Source: Lepidostoma basale (lineage: Eukaryota > Arthropoda > Insecta > Trichoptera > Lepidostomatidae). From it: a DNA stretch of 64,000 nucleotides. The stretch is from the NCBI GenBank assembly GCA_022606425.2, contig JAHDVF020000211.1, positions 5,301,001 to 5,365,000 of the forward strand. The letters run 5' to 3'. Below the pieces are notes generated by a model. That model searched no databases, had not been told where the DNA came from, and worked only from the letters and a program-made list of their open reading frames with translations. The translations under genes were made by a program, and so were the position numbers. This document shows, in pieces, positions 9,600 through 20,639 of the stretch. Each line of letters opens with the position of its first letter. Within the stretch, counting starts at the first letter, position 1.

Positions 9600-9705
9600 T
9601 ATCTTCTTCTCTGATTTCAATCCTGGAATTGGTTTGCAGCAATTTTCTCTATTCTTCTCTTCCATTCTCTTCCCTGTCTTGTGTGGCTCTTTTGAAATCT
9701 GTTAA
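9600..9705 (-). mobile_element. LINE-B 3' relic
   Basis: About 100 bp matching the inverted end of LINE-B (CAATCCTGGAATTGGTTTGC, the NQSQD end, then CCCTGTCTTG). Confidence 0.72.
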
Positions 9706-10189
9706 ATATAATCTGTTAAATTTAATCTATTAAATATAATTTTTATTCCAAGCTCAAATTATTTCATTTTAGAATGAATTTTTTATAACACTGAATGATG
9801 ACTCTAGAAGGAAAACCATTACTCACGTGGGAACCGAAAAACTTATGTTAATTTCCAGGCACACATTTTGTTAGTTGAAATACTAATTCAAGGATCTAAT
9901 ATATTCTCGGTAGAAGGTTCATATTCTGTTTTGCGGTTTGTGATAAGTTTTCTTGGAAGGACACTTTCCTTTCCTTAAAATAATTGTTGTTAATTCATCT
10001 AGAAAATATCTAGAATTTGGTTACTTAGTTCATAATTACATCATCAATGTATCAAGGAACTGCTTTTTAATTCTGTGTGTGTCTATTTTTTTTAAACCAA
10101 CACTTGGACTTGGATCATCTGGCTTATAGAGGTTCAGTTCATGTGGCTATTCCTCTTACGTCTGATGGGAACATTGTTGGAAGGTTATT
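9706..10189. other. Unassigned sequence
   Basis: About 480 bp without recognisable frames or repeats except short ATTTAATCT reiterations at 9700-9740. Confidence 0.45.
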
Positions 10190-10640
10190 TAGTGGGTTGT
10201 TACTCGTAGTTTATGCGGGGGCATGATTTGTGTGGCCCGGAGTGTTCCTCTGAAGGAGGGACGATTTTGGGCGCTTGTGGCGGCTGGAGGTGTTTGGATC
10301 GTATTTTGAGAGGTCTTTTATTGTGGGGTTAGGATGTTCGACAAGTTTCAGAATGAATTCATCTATCATTGGGATTCCCGCGTCTAGGTGCAGTTGTGTG
10401 ATTCTGGTCCATGAAGGCGCACCAAGCGATAAACGGATAGCCTTATTTTGAAGGATTTGGAGTTTTCGAATGTGACTCGAAGCTGCATAGCCCCGGATTG
10501 GGGCTGCGTAAGTGAAGATCGGCCTTATGACCGTTTTGTATATCAGGATTTTATTGTCGGTGCATAGAATACTGTTTCTAGCTAACATTGGGTAGAGGGT
10601 TGAGATTGCTCTTGTTTCGGCTTTGACTTTATTTGTAATG
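10190..10640 (-). mobile_element. LINE-M (Jockey-like) C-terminal fragment
   Basis: The minus strand from 10588 to 10211 encodes the post-RT segment typical of Jockey-superfamily polymerases: KILIYKTVIRPIFTYAAPI, then KLQILQNKAIRLSL, then LHLDAGIPMIDEFI. The 3' untranslated part at 10190-10210 is short. No RT catalytic motif remains. Confidence 0.82.
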
Positions 10641-10666
10641 TACTATGGACGTACTTCTTTGCTCGT

Positions 10667-10714
10667 GTTATGGAAATGATATGTTTCGCTTTTCTAAGGC
10701 ATTATCAAATATAA
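10667..10714 (-). repeat. PAL-1 core scrap
   Basis: GATATGTTTCGCTTTTCTAA and GGCATTATCAAAT, one PAL-1 stem without its partner. Confidence 0.5.
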
Positions 10715-10729
10715 TTTTACTTTTTATCA

Positions 10730-10885
10730 CTTTTCACATGTCACAGACGCCCTTCCTCAGTGCAGAAATTAAATAAAATCTACACAGAAGAAGGATGTCT
10801 TTTGCCCGAATTATGTTGGTGAAAAGGGCAAATAAGTGTTGTGAAAATTAAATGTTTTCCAAAATTTATACAAATAAGAACACAC
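10730..10885. repeat. PAL-6 element, degenerate
   Basis: Left part has TTTTATCACTTTTCACATG; the right part has GAAGAAGGATGTC, GCCCGAATTATG, then AGTGTTGTGAAAATTAAATG. It matches the layout at 24665-24905. GAAAC is mutated in the right arm. Confidence 0.55.
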
Positions 10886-10914
10886 AATACAAAGCAGAGG
10901 CGAATATTATTATA

Positions 10915-11040
10915 CAATATAATACGATCTTCGTGGAAAGTGGTCAGTGCTATTACTGCTCCATCGAAGGTCCTGATAATAAAATGGCGATAGATTAGCT
11001 ACCCATCACATGTCGTGAGAATCAATATGATAGCTATGAT
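10915..11040 (+). mobile_element. SINE-1, partial copy cut by LINE-L
   Basis: ACGATCTTCGTGGAAAGTGG is a degraded tRNA head; the body AATAAAATGGCGATAGATTA and CATGTCGTGAGAATC follows. The copy stops where the minus-strand LINE-L 3' end begins. The piece TTCAATTCAAGAGCG near 11079 may be leftover SINE tail. Confidence 0.75.
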
Positions 11041-11511
11041 GATGAAGATGATTTGTATAGCGCCATTTTTGTGAGAGATTCAATTCAAGAGCGCTCTTCG
11101 TCCGGAAAGCTTCTCTTAAAAATAAAAGTTTTAAAAGTGCTTCAGAACACTCCTTCGTCGTTTTGATTGCGGATATTTTATGACAGCCTGTTCCATGCCA
11201 TCGGTCCCGCGATGCCAAAAACGCGATCCGCAAAGTTTGAAGCTCCTTGGCGCCGCGGGACAAGAAGTTTGTGTGTTGCTTCTTCCTTCGAGGATCGTAG
11301 AGTTGACTGCCGAGGGTTCAGATCTATTAGCTTGCAAAGTTCTGTGAGGTAGTGGGGTGCTTGACCATGTAAGACTTTGTGGACAAGTAGACATATTTTA
11401 TATTCGATTCGCTCAGGTAACCTTAACCAGTGAAGTCGATAAAGCATTGAGGTTATATGTGTGAAGTTTGATGCACCAAAAACTAATCGTGCTGCAGCAT
11501 TCATTATATAG
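11030..11511 (-). mobile_element. LINE-L (CR1/L2-like) C-terminal fragment
   Basis: Minus-strand frame 11504-11178 encodes NAAARLVFGASNFTHIT, LHWLRLPERIEYKICLLV, HKVLHGQAPHYL and AGPMAWNRLS; after a shift it continues to a FKTFIF-like end. This is the C-terminal block of CR1/L2-group polymerases. The 3' tail contains ATC repeats. It sits between two SINE-1 pieces. Confidence 0.85.
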
Positions 11512-11735
11512 ACGACCTTCGTGGCCGAGTGGTTAGGGTTCGATTCCTGGCGAGGGTAATGTGATTGTCACATTGTCTTTGGTCTGGTGTAGAATTCACG
11601 TGACAATAAAATGGCGATAGATTACGTATACCTATCACGTGTCACGAGAATTACTACGATAGCTATAATAATACCCTTTACATCGATTTGGCTCATGCTG
11701 TCATGATGTAAAGAGCGATTCAACATAATAATAAT
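11512..11735 (+). mobile_element. SINE-1 copy with internal head deletion
   Basis: GACGACCTTCGTGGCCGAGT carries box A. The head then jumps from GTGGTTAG to GGTTCGATTCC (box B), losing the middle of the tRNA-like part. Body and tail are complete (CACGTGACAATAAAATGG, GATGTAAAGAGCGATTCAAC, then an AAT-rich tail). A second tail piece with the same sequence is at 11795-11850. Confidence 0.85.
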
Positions 11736-11850
11736 AATTATAATTATGGTTTGCAGTCTATCCAGTTGCTTCTTATTAGTCTATTCAGTTGAGTCTACTC
11801 ATTACATCGATTTGGCTCGCGCTGTAAATAATAATAATAATAATATAGAA

Positions 11851-12403
11851 GATATTTTAAATTGACTGTATAAGCATCAAAAAATAACATATGTTGGTTT
11901 TACATTTTCAGTAAAAAATAGATAAAATTATAGGCACGTGACAAATAGCAAATCGATTTATTTGTATTGGAAACGTACATTTAAGATGGTGTGTTCTAAC
12001 TGAGCAAACTAATATGCATAACATTGCACACGATAGCTAATCATTTTCCACAAATATGATGAATGTGTTTTTTTATTTCCTGTTTCCAATTCATAGATCT
12101 GATTTGCAACCAAACAAGGCAGTTGGGAGGTTCATGAAAGAAATATTAATAGCTATTATAGCTTGTGTTGTTTTCTATGCAACAAATGCATTGGAATATA
12201 AAACCTGATTATTATGAATCATGTAAGGGCGTTTTTGTTCATAGAAAGAATAATGAAGCTTATAACGGTTGAGTGAATAATTGAAATCAGATATATCGAA
12301 TCTCAATATGAGGCACACTTTATAATACTCGTTATGGGACAACTTATAAATGTACAAAATAATAATTAGGTACGTATAAATATACAACATCGTAAACCAT
12401 TCA
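11851..12403. other. Unassigned AT-rich sequence
   Basis: About 550 bp with no repeat match and no credible frame. The 79-codon minus frame at 12175-12414 is compositionally indistinguishable from its surroundings. Confidence 0.45.
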
Positions 12404-13018
12404 GGAAATATCATAACATAGACTTAGAAGCTAAAACATCTTGCAGAATTTACACAATTACAAGAAACTAAAGCATCTTACAAAATTTCAAAAACATTCA
12501 GGAAATATCAAAACACAGACTTAGAATCTCAAACATCTTACAGAATTTACAAAAATATCAAAAACATTCAGGAAATATCAATACACAGGCTTAGAAACTA
12601 AAACATCTTGCGGAATTGAGACAAAAACAAAAACATTCTGGAAATATCAAAACACAGATTAAGAAACTAAAATATATTACAAAAACGATAAAAAGATTTG
12701 GAAATATCAAAACACAGACTTAGAAACTAAAACATCTTACAGAATTTACAAAAATAGCAAAAACATTCAAGAAATACCAAAACACAGACTTTCTAAGTCT
12801 GTGGTAACATATACTACGACTAAAATATATTACAAAAACGATAAAAAATTCAGGAACAATCAAAACACAGGCTTAGAAACTCAAACATCTTACAGAATTT
12901 ACGAAAATATCAAAAACATTCAGGAAATATCGAAATACAGACTTGGAAACTTAAACATCTTACAAAATTAACAAAATTATAAAAATATTTAGGAAATATC
13001 AATATACAGACTTAGACA
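12404..13018 (+). repeat. Minisatellite, about 8-9 units of 60-80 bp
   Basis: The unit reads roughly CTTAGAAACTAAAACATC, TTACAGAATTTACAAAAATA, then AACATTCAGGAAATATC and AAAACACAGA. Units vary in length by short deletions and drift by point changes. At 12786-12803 the unit end CAGACTTTCTAAGTCTG makes a small hairpin. Spacing is not constant enough for a CRISPR array, and the whole unit repeats. Confidence 0.85.
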
Positions 13019-13380
13019 CATCTTCTGTCACCGGTCAATTTCCAGGCTGCAGCTTTTATGAGGCCAGTCATTTCCCTGATGTGTTCAGACCAGTGGCAGT
13101 TATTGTGGTCAGTTTCTTTGTACTTTATCCAATAATATGACTATTTCAAGGTTGTCCTGATCTCTCTGTGCGATGACCAAAATATTTCAACACTATCCGA
13201 GAGCACACCCTCGAGAGTCTTGCCCTGATGCCCAGCTGGTCAAGGATCGACCAGTTCTTCTCGCCGTCCAAAGTATACGCAGCATTCGTGGCAACATCGC
13301 ATCTCGTTTTGGACCTCTACGATGCTCGCATAGTCCAAGACTCGCAAAAATAAAGGAATACGGAGATGGCCAATAACATA
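13019..13380 (-). mobile_element. LINE-O C-terminal fragment
   Basis: Minus-strand conceptual translation gives NAAYTLDGEKNWSILDQLGI, RARLSRVCSRIVLKYFGH and, after a shift, HWSEHIREMTGLIKAAAWKL. The 'KYFGH' block matches the FGH(I/V) block after the RT in many LINEs. Frame is broken. The 67-codon plus frame here (13173-13376) is a shadow. Confidence 0.68.
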
Positions 13381-13594
13381 AAACGTAAGTTTTCGTTTAT
13401 ATTAACAACAATTCATTGATATGTTTATTTTTGGTGTTCAAATGTTGAATATAAAGAAAATGTATATAGTAAGTATATAGGTATGATAAAACATGTCAAT
13501 TTTATAAAATTAAGGAAGACTATGTATCTATAATAACAAAAAATGTGTCATGTTTCACCTTGCCAGACAACGATGGATTCGTTTTATACATATA

Positions 13595-14010
13595 CCTATC
13601 TGATCTGATTGATTTGATCGTGCCAAGTTTTCCCCGGCCTTCCTCTATTTCTAGCTCCGTTCAAGTCGTTTACATGTACCTTTTTTACCATTCTGTCTTC
13701 ACTTATTATTTTGTGTATTCACTTTCATTATTTTGTTCATTACACTTTCATTCGCACTGCATTCACTTCTTATATTTGCATTTGACACTCTATCATATAC
13801 AGATTTACTACACATTCGTTTTAGAGATCTCATTTCTACTGCAATAATTCTACTTGCATCCTTCTTTTGCCAGTTCCATGGTTCACTTCTATACAAAATA
13901 GTCGGCACAAGAATGCCATTGTGCACTGCCATATTAGCTTTTTGGGTAGGGTTTTGTTTGCGATGACAAGTTTAAGTGCACCATTTACTCTGTTGGCTGC
14001 CCCAAAAAGT
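13595..14010 (-). mobile_element. RTE-A fragment lacking its 3' end
   Basis: Minus strand encodes MAVHNGILVPTILYRSEPWN, RSLKRMCSKSVYDRVSNANI and a decayed GRPRK segment. It stops near 13600 instead of reaching the (GTTA)n tail; a PAL-1 core scrap (GTCATGTTTCACCTTGCC) lies next to the break at 13547. Confidence 0.8.
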
Positions 14011-14184
14011 AAAAATAGCTATAATATTTTCTACCCTTCGATAGCAGAGGAACAAGAAGAATGAAATCAAGTCAAACTTGAAATAAAACACTAGAAAAAA
14101 TGCTATCATGACATATTCGTATGTTTTTAACCTTCTTGTTCCTTTAGCCAGTTCTTTCATCACTCACTTAAATTTAATGCGTGA

Positions 14185-14814
14185 TCTACAGCACAACTTC
14201 CTTTTTTTAAATACACGCCATTCAGTTGGTTGATGTCGTAGCGAAGCGCTAGTGGTCTAGTTCGAATTTAGTCGGCATTATGCGTTGGAACAGTGAGGAG
14301 CGTGCGTTTGCCGTTGAGGCCTACTTTTCGATCGGATAATCTGTGATCGCAACCCAGCGCGCCTTTCGGAATCGCTTTAATTTAGTCCCATTGACCCCTG
14401 TCATGGACCGGAAATCAATTGTTATGTTGGTCACTACGTTCAGACAAACTGCAAGTGCGACAAGACGAAGAACTGGAGTCCCTCATCCCATTAGGTCACC
14501 TGAGAACATTGAGGCAGTGAGAGCTTCAATGTTGCGATCACCACGGCATTCTGCGCGCAAACACGCGTCTGCCCTTGGACTTTCCGATCGTTATTTGAGG
14601 AGATATGCTGGCAAGAGTCATGATAAACGCCAGAAATCGGTTTAATCAGTGTATGGAGAATGAGGGACGTTACCTACCTGATTTGATCTTCAAAAACTAC
14701 GTAAAACAAAACTTAAGTATGTGCCTATAAAAAAACAAAAAAAACTTTTCGGATTCATACTATATGTTTTATTAAGTTTTGAAAAAAGGAAGTTATACTG
14801 CCGCACCCTGTATA
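14185..14814 (+). mobile_element. Mariner-like DNA transposon, internally deleted
   Basis: Ends are inverted: left ACAGCACAACTTCCTTTTTTT (partly deleted) faces right AAAAAAGGAAGTTATACTGC followed by CGCACCCTGTA. Between them lies the N-terminal helix-turn-helix part of a Tc1/mariner-group protein (14280-14645) and a scrap of its C-terminal end (near 14655: CMENEGRYLPDLIFKN). The DDE catalytic part is missing, so it cannot move by itself. Confidence 0.82.
14280..14645 (+). pseudogene. Mariner-group transposase N-terminal domain, broken
   Basis: Starting at ATG 14280: MRWNSEERAFAVEAYFSIG, a stop at 14338, then VIATQRAFRNRFNL, RRRTGVPHPIRSPENIEAVR and LGLSDRYLRR. This is the N-terminal DNA-binding layout (two helix-turn-helix units joined by a GRP-like linker) found in insect mariner-like proteins. 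There is a premature stop near residue 20 and nothing of the DDE domain. It codes for no functional product. Confidence 0.8.
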
Positions 14815-15715
14815 ACACTAAATACAATAATAGCCCGATCTTCGAACTATGTGTCCTGTTGATTAAGAAATATTTATATGATTGTTGATACAATGTTGAA
14901 AATTTAATTGATTAATATGAGCTAATAATTAGATCATAGCTTATTAATATATATGCGTAACCTTGAATATTATTTACTGACCCAAGTTTTTTCCTTCAAT
15001 TTATTTACATGTGATCTACATATGCACACTATGGATCATGACTAACGTGACCATTTATTTTTTCCCCCAAACAGGGACACAGAAAAAAGGTAGGTATTTA
15101 ATGATAATAATACATTTTTAGAACTTCAATAGGGCTGTTTTCGAAAAATTGATAATATTGGCAGTTTTGAAGATAACACACAAGAAATTTTAATCAAAGA
15201 GTATTGTTTTCTCTTCAGATATCTTTTATCTATGGTCAGATGCATTATGAGATTTAAGGCGCAATCGCAATGAAAATACTGAATTATTTTACTGCGCATG
15301 CCCACGTCTTTGTTTACTAGTACTAGATTCTACCGCCAGGATTCTTATTTGCGCGCTTTTTTATATTTTTTTTAATTCTACTGCGAGTTTCTTTCATTAC
15401 GAAAACGGGACATTTTGACGCCCCGAAGCTGTTTTCGGGGACACCGGGACACGCTGCCTGAAAACGGGACGTCCGGTCATTTTGAAAAAATATATTATAT
15501 GATACGATGTGATGAGTCTATCTATAAAATACGGAGTATGGAGTCGAGGATAACCTATAAATATAAATATATGTTGTCCTTCAGTTTTGATCATTAATAT
15601 AAGATTGAATATTTCATATCTGTCTCCATGCAAGATACGAGTAGATATAAAACCTTAATACATTTGAAAAATTCTCTGCTACAAGGAGTTCACCTCTGGA
15701 ATTGCTTATTCCCAC
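14815..15715. other. Unassigned sequence with a GC-richer patch
   Basis: Mostly AT-rich single-copy-looking DNA. At 15403-15475 a compact GC-rich patch repeats CGGGAC several times (ACGGGACATT, CCGGGACACG, ACGGGACGTC) and contains CCCCGAAGCTGTTTTCGGGG, an inverted pair able to form a hairpin. I do not recognise it. Confidence 0.45.
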
Positions 15716-15719
15716 ATCT

Positions 15720-16135
15720 TTATATTAATCAGGGGAAATATATTTCGTGAACTCGGCCGTGCTGGAGGGTGTTTGGCTTTTTGTCCTTTATAGATATATC
15801 CGACAGCAACAGCATAAATTGTTTTACCAACCGGCTGCCAGAAAAACAACCTGCCTTTGGTGACACCGGTAGGAAGAGCAATTAATCTGCTGAATGCGGT
15901 CTTTGCGGAGATCGACGACTTTCATATTGGTGAAAGTACGTTCAGAAGGCTAATACTCTTGATTTTGGAGAGTACATTGTCTTCCTAATGTCGAACAATC
16001 TGTCATGCGTTTCTGGTAGTATACTATATACAATATATTATTTAACCTGTTCTCAATAGATGCCTTAAACCATAATTTTGTAATGTCTATAGATGATATA
16101 AACTGATTTGATTTGCAGAGCCTTTCACAATATGA
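15720..16135 (+). mobile_element. LINE-J 3' fragment
   Basis: Plus-strand translation gives RYIRQQQHKLFYQPAARKTT, then after a one-base shift VTPVGRAINLLNAVFAEIDD and FHIGESTFRR. This is the C-terminal 'arm' of Jockey/CR1-group polymerases (LFY-P-aRT...SP followed by N...iD). The 3' region includes AACTGATTTGATTTG, the family's (GATTT)n tail. Related copies at 41930-42560 and 45870-46195. Confidence 0.78.
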
Positions 16136-16229
16136 TTTGCCGAGCCTTTCACTGTGCATTAATAAAGATTTCTGCTTAATGTTTCCCAATAGATAACGCT
16201 AGTGTAGAGTGAATTAAAAAAAATGTGAA

Positions 16230-16420
16230 GATAAGTGCAGAATTCTAGCATAATACATCTTCCAAAAAATTTGTCAGACGTGGTGGTCGTAAGAAGGGCG
16301 GAATGGGGAATGTTGTTAAACATAACCAATGACAGGTCATAAGTCCTGTAAGCGCCTCGGCCACCATATTCTGTTCCCAGAAAACAATTTACATCTTCGT
16401 CTCTATTGAGATACAATTAA
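16230..16420 (-). repeat. Single arm of the 53.9-kb inverted-duplication repeat
   Basis: CGGAATGGGGAATGTTGTTA, ACCAATGACAGGTCATAAGT and CTTCGTCTCTATTGAGATAC match both arms at 53866-54545, with more differences. So that sequence is a dispersed repeat, and here it is present only once. On the minus strand a short frame reads LNRDED...YRTYDLSLV, a motif I cannot place. Confidence 0.7.
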
Positions 16421-16835
16421 TCCTTATAAAAAATGTTTTGATTTTATTTCGTCGACTTTATACAAAGCATTGTTTAACCACATTTCGAATGCCTAAAAAC
16501 GGTTCATAGTATAACATTTCAGAGGCAGATATAAAGGATTATGCACGTAATAGCATCAATTTCCATAGAAGCTCGTAGAATTCTGATGAGTAACATAGCA
16601 CATGTATAATATTATGTACATTCGAGATTTCAAACACCTTTGACTCCGATCGGATGATAATGAATGCAGCAGGATGATAGCTGCGAAATTACTATAAATA
16701 GCTGGACCGTCATCTCGTGATGACATAACGAAGCTGACGTTGGCAGTGGATCGTCATCAAAACAAGTGGGCACGCCTCCTGGTGTAAGCTCGTGATGTTT
16801 CTTGCGGTTTCAAAGCTTTTCAACGTAATCAATTG
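16421..16835. other. Unassigned sequence
   Basis: No frame or repeat recognised. Confidence 0.45.
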
Positions 16836-17042
16836 TTTAACATTAACGAAAACATCCGTTTTCTAGAAGTTTTAATATATTTGATGGGAGTGTTGAATAT
16901 TTCGCCTTGCTAGTCAGACATTTATTATTTCTCAGCAAGGCAAAACATGTTACTCCCATTAAAGAAATAAAGCTTTTGTAGAACAAACGTTTTCATTAAT
17001 ATTCAATGTGGAGCTTTATATCATTGTTCAAGAATCAATAAA
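16836..17042. repeat. PAL-1 palindromic element
   Basis: Arms carry AACGAAAACATCCGTTTTCT and its complement around a centre TATTTCGCCTTGCT facing AGCAAGGCAAAACATG. The outer right end reaches TCATTGTTCAAGAATCAAT. GAAAC is lost in both arms. Confidence 0.8.
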
Positions 17043-17189
17043 AATGAATACATATGTATCTGATTTGTAGATTTACATTTGAAAAATAGATTTTTTTCAT
17101 TGTTTTTTTTTCACAATAATTTATTTTACTTTTCGTACACATGTTTTGGTTGTGACAGTATTTTTTTATATAATAAATGACAATTATAA

Positions 17190-17350
17190 CTAGCTAACCA
17201 GCACGCCATTTACCGGAGGGGTAGGCAGAGAGGATGGACCGCCATACTGTTGTGTCCTGTCATATATCGTAACATGCACGTTCGCCGATTTTTCCGACAT
17301 TAAATGTGCTGCCTTTAAGTATTTGATATATTTGGTCATGCAATGCTTTC
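17190..17350 (-). mobile_element. RTE-A 3' fragment
   Basis: Inverted (GTTA)n-like tail (AACTAGCTAACC), AGCACGCCATTTACCGGAGG, then an old copy of the last ~150 bp. Confidence 0.75.
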
Positions 17351-18135
17351 CATGGTCAAGTCAATAATACTAACTCGTTGCAACCTGTGAAATATTCACG
17401 GAAGTAAAAAATTTCTACCCTTCAAAAACTTGGTTCACTGTACAATCGTCATCAGTAATAAGCTTTATTTTATAAGGTAACTCTTTTTTTTTTTAACTTT
17501 TAAATTATCACAATTCACAACACGAAATTTTTTCCTTTTATTTTCTACACAACTGTCATACAGCAATAATCAGAACAAATTTCCAAATAATCCAAAAACA
17601 TTCTCGGGCATGCGCATCGTGTGCATTTCGAATTATTTTCGGAGAAAATCGAACTGTTCCTCTCTCGCTCTCTTGTATTCAAAATATCCTCGTACTCTTT
17701 ATTGACAGCATCTATTTATATTATGATTAAAATGGGGTGGCGTTGTATCTATTTATTTAAACTGTACAATATTTCTATTTACGTTTTGACAGAGTATATC
17801 AAATGTCATCTGGGATAATAAAAATACTTATTTTGATATATATTTTTTGTTTCGTTTTTGTGTCAATCGCCGATATAATTTATTGTGCAAATTTAATGGT
17901 CACGTGAAAACCAATGTACAATAGGTCAACCGTTTACTAATTTATGAAACATATTTTAATTTATAATAAAAACATCCAGAGACATTTCATTACAACAAAT
18001 TTTTATGAATGTTTAAAATATGTATTATACGAGTATATACTCGTACAAATAATTGCTCTTACAAAACGTATTACGTGGCAGCGAAATCGGTTGGAAAATG
18101 AAAATAAATGTGAAAATTAAAGAAAATGAAATTAA
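17351..18135. other. Unassigned AT-rich sequence
   Basis: About 780 bp. A 65-codon plus frame (17621-17818) resembles nothing known. No repeat match. Confidence 0.45.
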
Positions 18136-18139
18136 TTTT

Positions 18140-18572
18140 AATAACCAACTAACCATCCCGCCGTTTCCTGAAGGGGTGGGAAGAAAAAATAGACCGCCAT
18201 ACTGTTCTTTCCTGATATATTTCTATCGAATCCTCAACATTCATACAACGTGTAATGTGCATGCAGATTGATTTCTTCGACTTCTCACGTGACCGACATT
18301 CAATTTTCGATTTATTTGATTGTGCCAAGTGTTCTCGGCCTTCCTCTATTTGTCATTCCGTTTACATCGATAACATATACATTTTATACCATTTTTTCTT
18401 TATTCATTCTTAACATGTGCTCACCACACCACCATCTTTATGATCTTTTCATTATTAGGTTCATAATGCTTTCATTCGCACTGCATTCACTTCTAATATA
18501 TTTTACATTCGACACTCTAATGTTCTACTGCATTTAATCTTCTTTCATCCTTCTTTTGACAGTTCCATGTTA
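18140..18572 (-). mobile_element. RTE-A 3' fragment
   Basis: From the inverted tail (CCAACTAACCATCCCGCC) to TTCTTTTGACAGTTCCATG, covering ~430 bp of the RTE-A end with several indels. It belongs to the same subfamily as 50426-50728. Confidence 0.82.
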
Positions 18573-19070
18573 TCATAAAAATAAGAACTGCTTGAAAAAT
18601 ATTGAATCAATTGATCAAATCTGAGTCTAATAATTAAAAAATAATTCGACTATTTATATTCTGATATATTTTTATAGCATACTATTTAAGGTGATTTTTT
18701 AAGAATCATGACTAAGGTTTTACCCTGAACCCTATGAATAGGATTCAAGTTCTCTAACCGCAGAATCACGACTCGGGAATATTCTCCAATCCAGTTTTAG
18801 TGATTTATTACATAAACTGACGAAGATCGCTTATAAATGGGTCTGCATACCCATTATGGGTTAAACACGTGGTATAAAGGGGATCCCTGTCTGATTTGAT
18901 AATAGGAATTCATATCGGGAACAACGTGAGTCAAAATACGGGTTCCACAAAGTCACTGAACTCTTTGACCTAGTAAAGGATTGCGAAGAAATTTCTAGAT
19001 GTTTTTTGACCTTCGTTTGTCGAGACGAACCTTTTTCAATTAAAAAAGAACATACTTATGGTAACTATAA
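18573..19070. other. Unassigned sequence
   Basis: About 500 bp, less AT-biased at 18770-18980, no frame or repeat match. A small inverted pair AATGGGTCTGCATACCCATT is at 18837. Confidence 0.45.
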
Positions 19071-19071
19071 A

Positions 19072-19620
19072 TAAATAAAATATTCTTAGTAAATTGAAAA
19101 TAACTTTGTTTAATCCATTAAATATTAAAACATATTAAAAAACACGACATGTTTCGGAGGATTCGTCTATCTTCAGTTGTAAAAATATAATAAAAACTAA
19201 ACAAAGAAAGACTAATATAAAAACGCATTTAAAATTCAAAACAATAATTCAAATTTAAAAGTTAACCTGGGCTATTTGTTATTAGTATTTATAATTTTTT
19301 TATCAGTAAGAACTAATAAATAATATTAAACAATAATAATACATGATGATGATATAAGAAAATACAAAAATTGTAATTTCTATTATTGTATAATTTTTAT
19401 TATTATTATTATTTAACAAAAAGCCCAGGTTAACTTTTAAATTTGAATTATTGTATCGAATTTTGAAGTCTTTCTTTGTTTAGTTTTTATTATTGTTTCA
19501 CACCTGAAGCAACATGTCGTGTTTTTCAAATATTTTTAAAAATATTTTGTGGATTAAACAAAGTTATTTTGAATTTCCTCAGTATATTACTATGGAATTC
19601 CACAGTGTTAATGCCTTAGC
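19072..19620. repeat. PAL-2 long form, ~550 bp palindrome
   Basis: Outer arms: TTGTTTAATCCATTAAATAT and a mirrored TGTGGATTAAACAAAG. Inner arms: AAACAAAGAAAGACT (19200) facing AGTCTTTCTTTGTTTAG (19469), and AGTTAACCTGGGCT facing AGCCCAGGTTAACTTT. The left core keeps GAAAC (GACATGTTTCGGAGG); in the right core stem II is deleted (CACCTGAAGCAACATGTCGT). The centre is AT-rich and non-coding. Confidence 0.83.
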
Positions 19621-19734
19621 GTTCAATAAGTTAAAAAATAACAATATCATAAAATTTTTAAACAATTTTGTTTTTACAAGAATTAGATGCGTCTCTTGTA
19701 TCTCCCCACTGTTCTGATGTTGGATAGGTGCACT

Positions 19735-20235
19735 GGAAAACCAAAATCATCCTGTATAAAACAATCATCCAAACAGTAGTGACCTATGGATGTGAGGCGT
19801 GGACAATGACAGCGGAATCCGCAGAGCGACTGGATACTTTTGAGAGCAGGGTGCTGCGCAGAATTCTAGGACCTGTGAATGACGGTGAAGGCTGGAGATT
19901 GCGGCATAATGACAAGCTGTACTATATTTACAAAGCTCCCAGTCTCTCCACACAGGTCAGACTGAATAGACTGAGATAGGCCGGTCACGTACAGAGGATG
20001 CCATTATCGCGAACCCCAAAAAGATTGCTGGAGTGGCACGCAGGTGGTAGAAGACCAATTTGACGACCAAGGCTGCGATGGGAGGATAAAGTTGGCGAAA
20101 TTGTTACGAGTGTCAGATTGGAGGGTCGAAGCGGAGGACAGGAGGAGTTGGAGGCGAAGAATACTGGAGGCTAAGGCACGATATGGGCTGTAGGGCCGCC
20201 GAGGAAGGACTTGGAGTGTATGCAGTATTTCCTTG
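19735..20235 (+). mobile_element. LINE-G C-terminal fragment
   Basis: Plus strand: KIILYKTIIQTVVTYGCEAW, TMTAESAERLDTFESRVLRR, ILGPVNDGEGWR; after stops AGHVQRMP and GRRPI.RPRLRWED. These are the thumb and C-terminal blocks of an RTE-like LINE. Frame is open to 19979 and then broken twice. A second copy is at 46265-46640. Confidence 0.82.
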
Positions 20236-20639
20236 GTTATTCAGTCAATTTTGTTGGGTATGCTGGGGTACAATCTCTTGAACTAAGGAACGAAGTGATC
20301 ACTATGGTCCAGTGTATAAAACTCTTTCAGGGATTAATTTCAAAACCCAACATTTGGACCCAAGCATTGGATTGCAAGTTTTAATGCGCAGAAATATTAC
20401 GCAAATTTCACGAAGTTTCTGAGAAACAAATTTCTAGATTGTTGATATAATCGTGAAAGGGAATGAATTATGTATTAAGGTTTTATAACATATGATTTTG
20501 AATGACGCGTGACAGGTTAGCTCGTGAAACGCGAAGTCAACTCGACAGCGTGGAAAATTCGAAATAAATTAGAAGCACCTAACTAGGAATAATGAAAAAT
20601 ACTTGCTTGTAAATATGTTTTGCAAATCGCATTTTAGTA
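20236..20639. other. Unassigned sequence
   Basis: About 400 bp without frame or repeat match; may include the 3' part of LINE-G. Confidence 0.4.

Noticed and set aside
12404..13018. CRISPR-like array
   Set aside because: The whole 60-80 bp unit repeats, there are no unique spacers, and the genome is eukaryotic.
15403..15475. Possible structured RNA or regulatory element in the CGGGAC-rich patch
   Set aside because: Hairpin potential is visible, but a single copy without context supports no call.
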